Shown here: positions 1 through 8,822 of the stretch, piece after piece
Layout: the number at the start of each line of letters is the position of its first letter
Position numbering within the stretch: position 1 is the stretch's first letter
Source: Gemmatimonadota bacterium
GTDB lineage: Bacteria > Gemmatimonadota > Gemmatimonadetes > Longimicrobiales > Gaopeijiaceae
NCBI GenBank assembly: GCA_007125125.1
Contig: SLDT01000261.1
Location: 1 to 34,744 of the forward strand
Length of the DNA: 34,744 nt
Reading direction: 5' to 3'
Made by a program: the position numbers and the translations under genes
The notes under the pieces: model-generated
Seen by the model: only the letters and a program-made list of their open reading frames with translations
Told to the model about the DNA's origin: nothing
Databases searched by the model: none

Positions 1-13
1 CGGAAGGTTCGAA

Positions 14-706
14 TCAGCGCGTCTGGAAGGTCACGGGAATCCGGACCCAGACCGCCACCCGCGTGTCCTGGTTCAGGGCAGGCCGGAACTCGAAGACCTC
101 GGAGACCCGGAGTGCGGCCTGGTCAAGCTGAGCATTTCCGGAACTCTCGTCCACGACCGCATTCCGAACTACTCCCTCCTCATCGATGAAGAACTGGAGG
201 AACACGGTTCCGCCAATCCCCGCGTCACGGAGTGCCGGCGGATACTCCCGCTCGAGCGCCCTCTGGACCGCGGCGGTGTTGTTCACGACTGGGGCGACGG
301 TGAAGGGGGTGAACTGGGGCACGTCGCCAAGTCCGGCACCCGTGTCGGTCGGGGGCGGCGGGAGGTCGTCCGGCGGGTTGTCGTCGAAGGTCGTCGGGGA
401 GATCGTGATGTCGTCATCGATCACCGCGTCCGACACGACGGGAGTCGCGGGCCGCTGGATCTGCTCCGGCGGCGGCGGGATCTCGATCTCAGGAGGGAGC
501 TCGACCGCCTCCATCTCGTCCATCGTGAACGACACGTCGGAAGCCGACAGGGTGGGCCAGAAGGCCAGGACGGCGAAGTGCACCATCACGGCCGCGATCA
601 TCGAGCCCCAGAACCAGGAGCCGAACGACTGCTTGAAACGGTCGTTCGCCGTCTCGAACTCGTCGAATTCGGACTGGGTCGGGGTGTCCTTGGTTTCCGT
701 GCTCAT
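14..706 (-). CDS. tonB: TonB-family energy transducer
   Basis: This 230-aa protein should carry proton-motive energy from an ExbB-ExbD motor to outer-membrane receptors. It has a short cytoplasmic N-terminus, one membrane anchor at about residues 31-50, and a proline-rich periplasmic stretch around residues 69-120 (PPEIEIPPPPEQ, then DDLPPPPTDT). The C-terminal TonB domain starts near YPPALRDAGIGG and ends with the beta-strand WVRIPVTFQ. The ATG overlaps the stop of the upstream exbD by 4 nt (ATGA), and a GGGAG motif lies 5 nt before it, so the start is well supported. It is the last visible gene of the exbB-exbD-exbD-tonB unit. The two exbD genes and the C-terminal domain make the family call firm; which receptors it serves cannot be seen here. 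Confidence 0.93.
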   Translation of the reverse strand: MSTETKDTPTQSEFDEFETANDRFKQSFGSWFWGSMIAAVMVHFAVLAFWPTLSASDVSFTMDEMEAVELPPEIEIPPPPEQIQRPATPVVSDAVIDDDITISPTTFDDNPPDDLPPPPTDTGAGLGDVPQFTPFTVAPVVNNTAAVQRALEREYPPALRDAGIGGTVFLQFFIDEEGVVRNAVVDESSGNAQLDQAALRVSEVFEFRPALNQDTRVAVWVRIPVTFQTR

Positions 707-1152
707 CGTCTCTCCCTCATCATGCGGCGCTCAAGATCCGTTGCGAAGACCACGTAGATGGCTCCGGCTTCCCGGATCTCCTGCTGAACCGCGTCCACGA
801 AGCGGTAGGGCACCTGCGCGTCCGCTCGAAGCGAGATTCGGAGGCGCCTACCAGATTCTACCCAGCGGGGCGCAACAAGGTCCGACACGTTCTCCATCGG
901 GACGAGCCTGTCGTTGATCCAGACATCGCCGTTCCGCTCGACCCAGATGTACATGATGTTGTCGCGCTTCTCGTCGATCTGCTGCGTGGCCACGGCCTCG
1001 GGCCACTCGATCTGCCGATCCTGCTCGGTCCGGAATACCGTCGTCACCATGAAGAAGATGAGGAGCAGGAAGGCGATGTCGGCAAGCGACGACGAGGGAA
1101 TCTGATCCGATGCCTTCGACTTCCGTTCGAAACCTCCACCCTTGAGAGCCAT
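703..1152 (-). CDS. exbD: ExbD/TolR-family biopolymer transport protein (copy 1)
   Basis: A 149-aa member of the ExbD/TolR family, the channel and rotor partner of ExbB. A single N-terminal membrane helix lies at about residues 22-41 and contains the family's essential aspartate, D25, in SLADIAFLLLIFFMV. A periplasmic domain with alternating strands and helices follows. The ATG lies 2 nt after the stop of the second exbD copy, and an AGGA motif stands about 9 nt upstream. Its stop overlaps the tonB start. The neighbourhood favours ExbD over TolR: tonB is adjacent, and no tolA, tolB or pal is seen. Confidence 0.93.
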   Translation of the reverse strand: MALKGGGFERKSKASDQIPSSSLADIAFLLLIFFMVTTVFRTEQDRQIEWPEAVATQQIDEKRDNIMYIWVERNGDVWINDRLVPMENVSDLVAPRWVESGRRLRISLRADAQVPYRFVDAVQQEIREAGAIYVVFATDLERRMMRERR

Positions 1153-1154
1153 CG

Positions 1155-1577
1155 TCAGCCGTCCTGCATCTGGAGGGAGATTCGATCCGAGCCCGCCGTC
1201 TGCAGGGCATCGAGCACCTGGATCATGTAGCGGTGCGCAGCCTCCGGATGGGTCCGCACCCCCGCGATCAGGTTCGGGTTCTGTGCCACCTCGAGGCGCC
1301 AGACACCCTCGATGTCCCGGGGCGAGTAGATGGCCTCGTCCTGGCTGTCACCCCGGCGAACCCCCACCGTCCCGTCGGGATTGATGAGGATGTGCAGGAT
1401 GTTCTTCTGGGGGATCTCGATCTCCTGCTGATCCTCGGGAAGCACGATCGGCAGACCCCGGTCCTTCGGGAAGACGGTCGTCACCAGGAAGAAGATCAGA
1501 AGCAGGAACGCGATGTCCGCCATCGAGGCCGATGGGATCTCATCGCTCACCTTCTGTTTCTTGTTGAGAATTGCCAC
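1155..1577 (-). CDS. exbD: ExbD/TolR-family biopolymer transport protein (copy 2)
   Basis: A 140-aa paralogue of the neighbouring ExbD. It keeps the same helix, with the membrane aspartate at D21 in SMADIAFLLLIFFLV, but its periplasmic half has clearly diverged, including a PEDQQEIEIPQ segment. It begins with GTG, and a strong AAGGAG lies 6 nt upstream, so this start is convincing. A 119-nt gap separates it from exbB, the largest gap inside this unit. Two ExbD subunits per operon suggest a mixed ExbD dimer in the ExbB pore; that is inference from known ExbB5-ExbD2 architecture. Confidence 0.92.
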   Translation of the reverse strand: MAILNKKQKVSDEIPSASMADIAFLLLIFFLVTTVFPKDRGLPIVLPEDQQEIEIPQKNILHILINPDGTVGVRRGDSQDEAIYSPRDIEGVWRLEVAQNPNLIAGVRTHPEAAHRYMIQVLDALQTAGSDRISLQMQDG

Positions 1578-1696
1578 GCTGACTCCTTGGAGGCTTTCTT
1601 TGCGCCCGAACTCCTTCGTTTCGAGTGCGTCCTTGTGGTGGTACAGGTGCGGAAAGCTTCAGGTTCCCTTCACCCGGTTCTCCGCTGTCCGCGCGT

Positions 1697-2482
1697 CTAC
1701 TCCCCCGCGCCGTCCTTCACCTCGGAATCGCCGGGACTCGGCGCCGGTGGGCTCACAGGCCCGCTCTGCGCCGGAGCCTCGGGGCGTGCGATTCCGCCTG
1801 CGGCGGCAGATACCGTTTCGGCTTCCACCCTCGTCAGGCGTCCTTCCTTCTCGAGGTCCCAGGCCAGGTTCAGGATCTGCTGCGTACCCTGTTCCATGTC
1901 GACGATCAACTTGTCGATCCGGGTGACGAAGAAGTTATAGCCGATGTTCGTGGGGATCGCGATCAGGAGCCCGGTCGCCGTCGTGAGCAGGGCCACCTTG
2001 ATCCCGCCCGCCACGAGCGTCGGATCCACGTCGCCCGCGAGCTCGATCGACTCGAAGGCCATGATCATCCCCGCCACCGTCCCGAGGAAGCCCATCAGGG
2101 GGGCCACATTCGCGACCGTCGCCAGGATCACGAGCCCGCGCTCGAGAAAGCCGAGCTCGATCGTCCCGGTCGTGTTGATCGCCTGCTCGAGCTCGTCCTC
2201 CCGGAAGGTCCCGCCCCGGATGCGCCGAAGCCCGGCCAGAAGGATTGCCGCCGTCGGTCCGGGGGTCTCCGCCGCGCGCTGGATCGCCTCGTTGATTCGA
2301 CCCTCACGGGTGAGCTCCCCAACGTCCTCGATGATCTTCTCGGTGTCCTTGTGGGCGATCCAGAGCGTATACGCCTTCGCGATGATCACGCCGAGGGCTA
2401 CGAGGGAACAGAGAACGAGGGCATACATCATCAGCCCGCCGTCTGCAAAGAGGGTCAGGAGATTGTAATCTAATGCGTCCAA
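1697..2482 (-). CDS. exbB: MotA/TolQ/ExbB proton channel family protein
   Basis: The 261-aa inner-membrane motor subunit that forms the pentameric proton channel around ExbD. Three membrane helices are visible at about residues 16-40, 116-142 and 160-186. The last two carry the small-residue and threonine-rich faces (GFLGTVAGM, LLTTATGLLIAIPTN) typical of MotA/TolQ/ExbB channels. The C-terminal tail is Pro/Ser/Glu-rich and probably disordered. The start is TTG, supported by AAGGAG 6 nt upstream. It is the first gene of the Ton unit and lies behind its own promoter (2564-2593). TolQ is the alternative name, but the adjacent tonB makes ExbB the better call. Confidence 0.92.
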   Translation of the reverse strand: MDALDYNLLTLFADGGLMMYALVLCSLVALGVIIAKAYTLWIAHKDTEKIIEDVGELTREGRINEAIQRAAETPGPTAAILLAGLRRIRGGTFREDELEQAINTTGTIELGFLERGLVILATVANVAPLMGFLGTVAGMIMAFESIELAGDVDPTLVAGGIKVALLTTATGLLIAIPTNIGYNFFVTRIDKLIVDMEQGTQQILNLAWDLEKEGRLTRVEAETVSAAAGGIARPEAPAQSGPVSPPAPSPGDSEVKDGAGE

Positions 2483-2563
2483 GCCCGGCTCCTTTCAAGG
2501 ATTCCCCGCGGGACACCGACCCTTTCGAGGCCGCGGAGGTTCGGTTTCAGGATGATCGGCGGC

Positions 2564-2593
2564 AATCTACGGGGGCGGTCCCGTGAATGTCAA
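2564..2593 (-). promoter_or_regulatory. Sigma70-type promoter for the exbB-exbD-exbD-tonB unit
   Basis: On the minus strand a perfect -35 box TTGACA (2588-2593) is followed after 18 nt by a -10-like TAGATT (2564-2569). The site lies in the 134-nt gap between the cdaA stop and exbB, pointing at exbB. Transcription would start near 2557, leaving a leader of about 75 nt. This suggests that the Ton genes can be transcribed independently of the folP-cdaA operon upstream. I see no obvious Fur-like palindrome. Confidence 0.62.
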
Positions 2594-2616
2594 CGCGAGA
2601 TGGGAAATCGTTTCGT

Positions 2617-3420
2617 TCACCGGGCGTTCGGCAGAAGTCGAAAGCCCTCGGCCCTCTGGGGCATGTGGCCCTCGAGGATTCGCCGTAGCCGCTCGAGGTC
2701 GACGCCGAGCTCCATGCGTCCGGCCTGCGCCACCGAGATCCGTGAGGTCTCCTCGCTCACGACGATCACGAGTGCGTCGGATTCCTCGGCGAGGCCCAGC
2801 GCAGCCCGGTGGCGCGTACCAAGGGATTTGTCGCGCAGCGGCGTCTGGCTCAGGGGAAGGATCGCGCCCGCCGAAGTGATCGAATCCCCGACCACGATGA
2901 TCGCTCCATCGTGCAGGGGCGATTCGGGGGTGAAGATCGCGGAGATGAGTTCGGCCGAAACCTTGGCCTGCACCGGGCTCCCCGTGGCCGCGTACTCCCC
3001 GAGCCCGACCTCGTTCTCGAGGGCAATGATCGCGCCCACGCCCTTCCTCGAGAGCTGCCCTGCCGCCTCCACGAGCTCGTCCACGATCTCTCGTCCCTCG
3101 AGCTTGGCGAAGATCCGAAACACCCTGGACTGCCCGAGGCGGGTCAACGCCGCCCGCAGCTCGGGCTGAAAGACGACGAGCGCCGCGATCGCCCCGTACT
3201 GGAAGAGGGTCTCGAGGATGCCCCGGATCAGGGTGAACTCGACCAGGATCGCCATGAGGTACACCCCGGCGAGGAGGCCGACCCCGAGGATCATCTGCAT
3301 CGCCCGGGTCTTCTGAAGAAGCAGCAGGAGGCGGTACACGAGCGCCGCCACGATCCCGATCTCGATGAGGTCGCCCCACCCGGGGCGAAGGGCCGAGAGC
3401 TGCTCCCAGAGAACGCCCAC
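2617..3420 (-). CDS. cdaA: Diadenylate cyclase CdaA (c-di-AMP synthase)
   Basis: Makes cyclic di-AMP from two ATP at the inner face of the membrane. I take the GTG at 3420, 1 nt after the folP stop, which gives a 267-aa protein of normal CdaA length. The frame stays open further upstream, but that part is the antisense of folP. Three hydrophobic helices occupy about residues 16-36, 41-63 and 72-85. The DisA_N catalytic domain then carries both signature motifs, DGA at 171-173 (PLHDGAIIV) and RHR at 203-205 (GTRHRAALG). It is the last gene of the ftsH-folP-cdaA run. No cdaR follows, although cdaR and glmM accompany cdaA in Firmicutes; the next gene is exbB. Confidence 0.95.
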   Translation of the reverse strand: MGVLWEQLSALRPGWGDLIEIGIVAALVYRLLLLLQKTRAMQMILGVGLLAGVYLMAILVEFTLIRGILETLFQYGAIAALVVFQPELRAALTRLGQSRVFRIFAKLEGREIVDELVEAAGQLSRKGVGAIIALENEVGLGEYAATGSPVQAKVSAELISAIFTPESPLHDGAIIVVGDSITSAGAILPLSQTPLRDKSLGTRHRAALGLAEESDALVIVVSEETSRISVAQAGRMELGVDLERLRRILEGHMPQRAEGFRLLPNAR

Positions 3421-3421
3421 C

Positions 3422-4306
3422 TCAGGCCTCCCCGGCCCGGGCGAGGGCCTCGACCACAGCAAGGGCCTGGACGGTCGGTTCGACGTCGTGCACGCGGAAG
3501 AGATGGGCTCCACGCTCGCGCGCCAGTGCGGCCGCAACGGCCGATCCGGTCACTCGCTCACCGGCCGGCACCCCGAGCACCTCACCGAGGAAGCTCTTCC
3601 GGGAGAGGCCTACCAGGAGGGGAAACCCCTCGAGGGCAAGGAGCTCGAGACGCGCCAGGAGCGTCAGGCTCCCCCTTGCATCCTTCGCGAAGCCGATCCC
3701 GGGATCGAGCACGATCGCCTCACGCCGCACCCCGGCCTCGATCGCCCGCTCGGCGGCCTCGAGGAGTTCGTCCCGAACCTCGGACCCGATGTCCCCATAC
3801 CCGGCATGAGCCCGCATCGTCTCCGGGGTTCCGCGCATGTGCATGATCACGTACCCGGCCCCTGCCCTCGCCACCACTCCTCGGATGGCAGGGTCGAAGG
3901 CTCCCCCGGAGACGTCATTCACGATGACCGCTCCGGCCTCGAGCGCCGCCTTGGCCACGGCACTCTTGCGGGTGTCGATCGACACGACCGCACCCAGCTC
4001 CCGAACGAGGGCCTCGATGACGGGGACGACCCGACGTATCTCCTCGTCGATCGGGACCTCGGAGGCTCCGGGACGGGTCGACTCACCCCCCACATCGAGG
4101 ATTCCGGCCCCGGCCCCGAGCATCCGATCGCCACGGCGCAACGCGTCGTCAACCCCGGCAAGCTCGCCCCCGTCGGAAAAGGAGTCGGGCGTGAGGTTCA
4201 GGATCCCCATGACGACGGGATCGTCCAGTGGGATGACCCCGCCCGCCGTCTGCCACCCTTGCTGGAAGGGCGGAGCCGCCAGGCGAAGCGCGCCCGCCGG
4301 GCTCAT
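3422..4306 (-). CDS. folP: Dihydropteroate synthase
   Basis: Condenses p-aminobenzoate with hydroxymethyl-dihydropterin pyrophosphate in folate synthesis. The 294-aa TIM-barrel shows every family signature in order: GILNLTPDSFSDGG (34-47), DVGGESTRPGA (71-81), SIDTRKS (109-115), MHMRGTPETM, LDPGIGF, GLSRKSF and the final RVHDV. The roughly 25-residue N-terminal lead before the first barrel strand is normal. Its ATG overlaps the ftsH stop (ATGA), and cdaA starts 1 nt after its own stop, so the three genes are probably co-translated. This is the sulfonamide target family; no unusual residue change is obvious by eye. Confidence 0.97.
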   Translation of the reverse strand: MSPAGALRLAAPPFQQGWQTAGGVIPLDDPVVMGILNLTPDSFSDGGELAGVDDALRRGDRMLGAGAGILDVGGESTRPGASEVPIDEEIRRVVPVIEALVRELGAVVSIDTRKSAVAKAALEAGAVIVNDVSGGAFDPAIRGVVARAGAGYVIMHMRGTPETMRAHAGYGDIGSEVRDELLEAAERAIEAGVRREAIVLDPGIGFAKDARGSLTLLARLELLALEGFPLLVGLSRKSFLGEVLGVPAGERVTGSAVAAALARERGAHLFRVHDVEPTVQALAVVEALARAGEA

Positions 4307-6384
4307 CCCCTCGAGACGTCGGGGTCGGCCCGCTCCGAGAGGCGCCGGGCGGCCGGTGTCGGCACGGAGGAGCTGTCCCGTCCGGATTCCACCCCCTCGG
4401 CCTCCGGAGCTGCCGGCAACTCCGCTTCTTCCGGAGACCCCGCCTCGGTCGGGAGCCCGATGCCGCCCTCGTCGTCCTCGCCGGCCTCGGGGTGCCTCAC
4501 CTTCTCGACGGGCGGGAGCGTCTCACCGCGAGCCAGGAGCTCGACCTCCTCGCGCCCGATCGTCTCCCGTTCCAGGAGGGCCTGTGCGATGGCCTCGAGG
4601 AGCTCATGCTCGCGCTCGAGAACCTCGCGTGCCTGCTCGTGGGCCTCGTCGAGAACGCGCTTGACCTCCTGGTCGACGAGCTGCGCGGTGTGCTCCGAGA
4701 TGTCTCGCTTCTGCGTCATCTCTCGCCCGAGGAAGACCTGCTGGTCAGAATCCCCGATCGCCATGAGGCCGACCGCATCCGACATCCCGAAGCGGGTCAC
4801 CATTCGCCGGGCGATCTGCGTCGCGCGCTCGATGTCGTTCCCGGCCCCCGTCGTGACCTTCTCGGGCCCGAAGACCATCTCCTCGGCAACACGCCCCCCG
4901 AAGAGCATGCAGAGCTGGCCCTGGAGCCAGGCCTTCGTATAGGAGTGGCGGTCTTCCTGCGGCAGGGAGGCAGTGATCCCGAGCGCCCTTCCCCGGGGGA
5001 CGATCGTGACCTTGTGGATCGGGTCGAGTCCGGGCACTCGGAGCCCGATCACGGCATGACCGGCCTCGTGGTAGGCCGTGAGCTTGCGCTCGTTCTCGGT
5101 CAGGACCATGGAACGCCGTTCCGTGCCGAGCATGACCTTGTCCTTGGCCTGCTCGAAGTCCTCCATCGAGACCTTTTCCGCATCGCGTCGAGCCGCGAGG
5201 AGCGCGGCCTCGTTGCAGATGTTCGCGAGGTCGGCCCCGGATAGCCCCGGTGTCCCCTTCGCGATCACCTCGAGGTCCACATCGGCCTCGAGCGGAAGCT
5301 TGCGGGCATGGACCATGAGGATCTTCTCGCGACCCTGCACATCGGGCGAGTCCACGACGACCTGGCGGTCGAATCGCCCGGGGCGGAGGAGCGCGGGGTC
5401 GAGCACATCGGGTCGGTTCGTCGCCGCGAGGAGGATCACCCCCTCGTTCGACTCGAAGCCGTCCATCTCGACGAGGAGCTGGTTCAGGGTCTGCTCGCGC
5501 TCGTCGTGGCCTCCTCCGAGACCGGCCCCGCGGTGCCGACCGACTGCGTCGATCTCGTCGATGAACATGATGCAGGGAGCGTGGGTCTTGCCCTGCTCGA
5601 AGAGATCCCGCACCCGCGACGCCCCCACCCCGACGAACATCTCGACGAAATCCGACCCCGACATCTGGAAGAAGGGACGCCCTGCCTCTCCCGCAACGGC
5701 ACGGGCGAGAAGGGTCTTCCCCGTTCCGGGCGGCCCCACGAGAAGCACCCCCTTCGGAAGGCGGCCGCCGAGCCGCCCGAACTTCTTCGGGTCCTTCAGG
5801 AAGTCGATGATTTCCTCGAGCTCGTGCTTCGCCTCGTCGGCCCCGGCCACGTCCTCGAAGGTCACCTTCGGGGTGTCGGGTGAGATGAGCTTGGCCTTCG
5901 AGCGGCCGAACTGGAATGCCTTGTTCCCGCCCCCCTGCATCGTCCGGATGATCCAGAACCAGAAGAGGATGAGGATGAGCCAGGGAAGGGCCGAGATCAG
6001 GAAGGTCCACCAGGGGGTCTGCTCGGGCTCGCCCCGCAGCACGATCCCCTCCGCCTCGAGTTCCTCGATGAGTCCCTCGGTGATGGGCCCCAGGAGATTC
6101 GTCTCGAAGTTCAGGTACTCCACGCCCTCCCGAACGACCGGATCCCTGAACTCGCCCTCGAGGCGCACTCCCTCGATCACCTTCAGGGAGTGAATGTTGC
6201 CCTCGGCGAGCTGCGTCCGGAACTCCGTGAAGGTGAACTCGTACGCCGGGTCGTCCTGCCCCCGGAGGAAGTTCAGGAGAAGGATCGGGACGAGGACAAG
6301 CAGAATCCAGAAGGAGGCCACCCGCGAGAGGCGGGTCCACCCCGTCGTCCGGGGATTCTTGCGGGTCGGTTCGCGATCGGCCAT
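4303..6384 (-). CDS. ftsH: ATP-dependent zinc metalloprotease FtsH
   Basis: A membrane-anchored AAA+ protease that extracts and degrades membrane and regulatory proteins. I place the start at the ATG at 6384, giving 693 aa (MADREPTRK...); the longer open frame runs back into hpt and lacks family sequence. Membrane helices lie at about 22-40 and 127-147, flanking the periplasmic domain. Walker A GPPGTGKT is at 217-224, Walker B at 271-279 (FIDEID), and an SRH region at [10 protein letters not shown]...RPGRFDR. The zinc site HEAGH is at 439-443. The final 70 or so residues are acidic, Pro/Glu-rich and probably disordered. The gene lies 37 nt downstream of hpt, the common hpt-ftsH pairing. No strong ribosome-binding site is visible. 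Confidence 0.96.
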   Translation of the reverse strand: MADREPTRKNPRTTGWTRLSRVASFWILLVLVPILLLNFLRGQDDPAYEFTFTEFRTQLAEGNIHSLKVIEGVRLEGEFRDPVVREGVEYLNFETNLLGPITEGLIEELEAEGIVLRGEPEQTPWWTFLISALPWLILILFWFWIIRTMQGGGNKAFQFGRSKAKLISPDTPKVTFEDVAGADEAKHELEEIIDFLKDPKKFGRLGGRLPKGVLLVGPPGTGKTLLARAVAGEAGRPFFQMSGSDFVEMFVGVGASRVRDLFEQGKTHAPCIMFIDEIDAVGRHRGAGLGGGHDEREQTLNQLLVEMDGFESNEGVILLAATNRPDVLDPALLRPGRFDRQVVVDSPDVQGREKILMVHARKLPLEADVDLEVIAKGTPGLSGADLANICNEAALLAARRDAEKVSMEDFEQAKDKVMLGTERRSMVLTENERKLTAYHEAGHAVIGLRVPGLDPIHKVTIVPRGRALGITASLPQEDRHSYTKAWLQGQLCMLFGGRVAEEMVFGPEKVTTGAGNDIERATQIARRMVTRFGMSDAVGLMAIGDSDQQVFLGREMTQKRDISEHTAQLVDQEVKRVLDEAHEQAREVLEREHELLEAIAQALLERETIGREEVELLARGETLPPVEKVRHPEAGEDDEGGIGLPTEAGSPEEAELPAAPEAEGVESGRDSSSVPTPAARRLSERADPDVSRG

Positions 6385-6421
6385 CAGTTCTGGTTCGGTG
6401 CTGGAGGACGCGAGCCCATCG

Positions 6422-6985
6422 TCAGGACAGGCTTGCGATGTACGGAAGGTGTCTGAACTCGCCGGCGTGGTCCAGTCCATACCCCACAAGGAACTCCGCG
6501 GGCGCGCTGAAGCCCACGAATCGCGGCTCTTCGTCGAGGCGCACGAGTCGCTTGTGCAGGAGCGCACAGACCTCGATGCTCGCTGGGGCCTGCTCCCTCA
6601 GCCGTGGGATGAGCTCGCTCAGGGTCGTTCCGCTGTCGATGATGTCCTCGATCAGGAGGAGGTGTCGCCCCGCAAGGTCCGTGCGGGGATCGTAGTGAAT
6701 CGCGAGACTGCCGGAACTCCGTTTCGCCGCGCCGTAGCTCGAGGCCACGAGGAATTCGATTTGGAGGGGGCGGCGCATCTCCCGCACCAGGTCCGATAGG
6801 AATATAAAGGAGCCCTTCAGCAGCCCCAACACCGTGAGGGGCTCCCCAGCCGGATAGTGCGCCTCGACTTCCCGGGCCAGCTCGGCGACACGGTGCCGGA
6901 TCTCCCCGGCGGTGAAGACCACTCGCCCCGGCCGTTCCTGCTCCGCTGCGGGCGGCCGGACGCCGGCCTCCTCGATCGTCGTCAT
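6422..6985 (-). CDS. hpt: Hypoxanthine phosphoribosyltransferase
   Basis: A purine-salvage enzyme joining hypoxanthine or guanine to PRPP to give IMP or GMP. I take the ATG at 6985 (MTTIEEAG..., 187 aa), which overlaps the tilS stop in ATGA; the longer frame is an artefact antisense to tilS. The family motifs are LLKGSFIFLSDLVR near 56-69 and the PRPP-binding loop EDIIDSGTTL at 113-122. VGFSAPAEFLVGYGLD near the end contributes to the purine-binding side. The tilS-hpt-ftsH order is widely conserved across bacteria, which supports the assignment. Confidence 0.95.
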   Translation of the reverse strand: MTTIEEAGVRPPAAEQERPGRVVFTAGEIRHRVAELAREVEAHYPAGEPLTVLGLLKGSFIFLSDLVREMRRPLQIEFLVASSYGAAKRSSGSLAIHYDPRTDLAGRHLLLIEDIIDSGTTLSELIPRLREQAPASIEVCALLHKRLVRLDEEPRFVGFSAPAEFLVGYGLDHAGEFRHLPYIASLS

Positions 6986-8001
6986 GTCCTTGTCCGGGCC
7001 GTGAGTCGAAGGATTCCGCCCGAACGCTCGAGACGGGCCCCGCCGGTCAGGTCGACCCCACCCCGGACCGGGCCAGCCCTGATAAACTCGAGCGCCCCGG
7101 CAGTTCCTGTCTCGTCGAGGCGCACTCCGGCCCTGCGCGCCAGATGCCGAAGCAGCTGTGTCGAGACGGGGGCCGGCGCTCGGAGGAAGGCACCCCGGTC
7201 GAACCGCACCCCCCCGTCCCCGTCGTCGGGGAGCAGGAGGGCCCGCACCAGGGGCGTGAGGAGGGCATCGAGGGCTTCTTCCGTCGCCCGGGCGTTGCGA
7301 CCGAGGCGAAGGATGCCTTCCCGCGCACCTGGATGGACCGACTCGAGGAGTGGCATCACCTCGAGTCGGAGGCGGTTGCGCGACCACGTTGGATCGAGGT
7401 TCGTGGGGTCGTCGCGCACCGGGAGTCCCCGGTCGGCAGCCCACGCCTCGAGCTCGCTGCGCGCGACGCCGAGGAGAGGCCGGAGCACCCGTCCCGGACG
7501 GGCCGGACTGCCATGGAGCCAGGGCCCCCGGCGAGCCCGCGGGATCCCCGCGAGCCCGCGCAGCCCGGTGCCTCTCAGGATCCGGAAGAAGATCGTCTCG
7601 ACCTGGTCGTCCTCGTGGTGCGCCGTCAGGAGACTTCCGGCAGCGAGGGAGCGGGCGGTGCGGTGGAGGAAGTCGTATCGGAGGGTGCGCGCTGCGGCCT
7701 CGCTCCGGGGAGGCGGGCTTGCCCGTTCGAGGACGAGGGGAACGCCGAGTTCACGGCAGTGCGCCTCGACCGCCCGGGCATCGGCGGCACTACCGTCGCG
7801 CATCGCGTGATCGAGGTGGGCGGCGTGGAGCTCGGTCCCGGAGGGGGCGGTCCGGACGAGGAGGTGCAGGAGCACCGTGGAGTCGAGCCCCCCGGAGAGG
7901 GCCAGGAGGAGGGGGGCTCGTGGGTCCGGCCCACCTTCGTCCCGCCACCAGGCGGCGAGCCGGGCCTCGAGGGTGGAGGGGACAGCGGGCGCGCCGCTCA
8001 C
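6982..8001 (-). CDS. tilS: tRNA(Ile)-lysidine synthetase
   Basis: Attaches lysine to C34 of the tRNA-Ile with anticodon CAU, so that it reads AUA codons. The N-type ATP pyrophosphatase loop SGGLDS lies at 36-41, and HLDHAMR and TAHHEDDQVETIFFRILRG are typical of TilS. At 339 aa it is shorter than the E. coli enzyme and appears to lack most of the C-terminal tRNA-binding domains, resembling compact TilS proteins known from some thermophiles. The start is a GTG overlapping the glycerophosphodiesterase stop (GTGA). A CAT-anticodon tRNA gene lies about 1.7 kb upstream. Confidence 0.93.
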   Translation of the reverse strand: MSGAPAVPSTLEARLAAWWRDEGGPDPRAPLLLALSGGLDSTVLLHLLVRTAPSGTELHAAHLDHAMRDGSAADARAVEAHCRELGVPLVLERASPPPRSEAAARTLRYDFLHRTARSLAAGSLLTAHHEDDQVETIFFRILRGTGLRGLAGIPRARRGPWLHGSPARPGRVLRPLLGVARSELEAWAADRGLPVRDDPTNLDPTWSRNRLRLEVMPLLESVHPGAREGILRLGRNARATEEALDALLTPLVRALLLPDDGDGGVRFDRGAFLRAPAPVSTQLLRHLARRAGVRLDETGTAGALEFIRAGPVRGGVDLTGGARLERSGGILRLTARTRT

Positions 8002-8822
8002 GGAAGGGAGCCCGGGGGAAGGGCGCGCCCGGTTTCCTCGTGAAGCACCCGCGCGAGGAGGTCGGGGCGATCGGTCTGGATCCCGTCCACGCCCCAGGCG
8101 AGGAGAAGGCGCATGGTCTCGGGGTCATCGATCGTCCAGACGTGGACGGGGAGGTTGTGCCGATGCGCGGCCTCGACGAAACGGGGGGTGGTGACCTGCC
8201 GGCCTTCCCAGTCGAGGGGAACCTGCAGGGCGTCGGTGCGGGGGCGCCAGCGGCTTGCCCCGGGAAGGCGGTGCAGTAGGTAGAAGAGCTGGATCTGGCG
8301 GCGCGAGGCCGAGGTCGGGCCCCGGTAGCCGAAGCGGTCCGCGCGCCCCTGCTCGCCCACCGAGGCGAGGAGGACACGTTCCTCGGCGCCGGCTGCGTGG
8401 ACGATCTCCACCAGGAGGGGCATCGCCTCCGGGGCCTTCGCGTCGACGTTGAGTCGGGTGTGGGGAAAGGCCGCGAGGAGCTCCTCGAAGGTGGGGACGC
8501 GGATGCCCTCGCCGCGGCGACTCGGCTCCCCCTCGAGGTCGAGGAAGCGGTGGCCGGCGTCGAGCTTCTTCAGCTCGCGCAGGGTGAGGGCGCCGACGGG
8601 CCCCTCGCCCTCCGTCGTGCGGTCGACGGTAGGGTCGTGGATGACCACCGGGATGCCGTCACGGGTGAGCTGGACATCGGTCTCGAGGACATCTGCCCCC
8701 CACTGCTCCACCGCGAGGGCAAAGGCCTCGAGGGTGTTCTCGGGGGCGAGGCGCGCTCCGCCGCGGTGCGCGAAGAGGAGGGGGGCACCCGCATTGTACG
8801 GGTGCCCCGGGCGCGGCTTCAT
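7998..8822 (-). CDS. Glycerophosphodiester phosphodiesterase
   Basis: A 274-aa GDPD-family enzyme expected to hydrolyse glycerophosphodiesters to glycerol-3-phosphate and an alcohol. The catalytic pattern is complete: HRGG (H19, R20), PENT (27-30), the metal ligands E47 and D49 in ETDVQLTRDG, and H62 in IHDPTVDRT. Late strands include NVDAKAP and VHVWTIDDPE. There is no signal peptide, which suggests a cytoplasmic, UgpQ-like enzyme. The ATG overlaps the stop of the upstream 180-aa gene, and its own stop overlaps tilS, so it is embedded in the operon. Confidence 0.92.
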   Translation of the reverse strand: MKPRPGHPYNAGAPLLFAHRGGARLAPENTLEAFALAVEQWGADVLETDVQLTRDGIPVVIHDPTVDRTTEGEGPVGALTLRELKKLDAGHRFLDLEGEPSRRGEGIRVPTFEELLAAFPHTRLNVDAKAPEAMPLLVEIVHAAGAEERVLLASVGEQGRADRFGYRGPTSASRRQIQLFYLLHRLPGASRWRPRTDALQVPLDWEGRQVTTPRFVEAAHRHNLPVHVWTIDDPETMRLLLAWGVDGIQTDRPDLLARVLHEETGRALPPGSLP

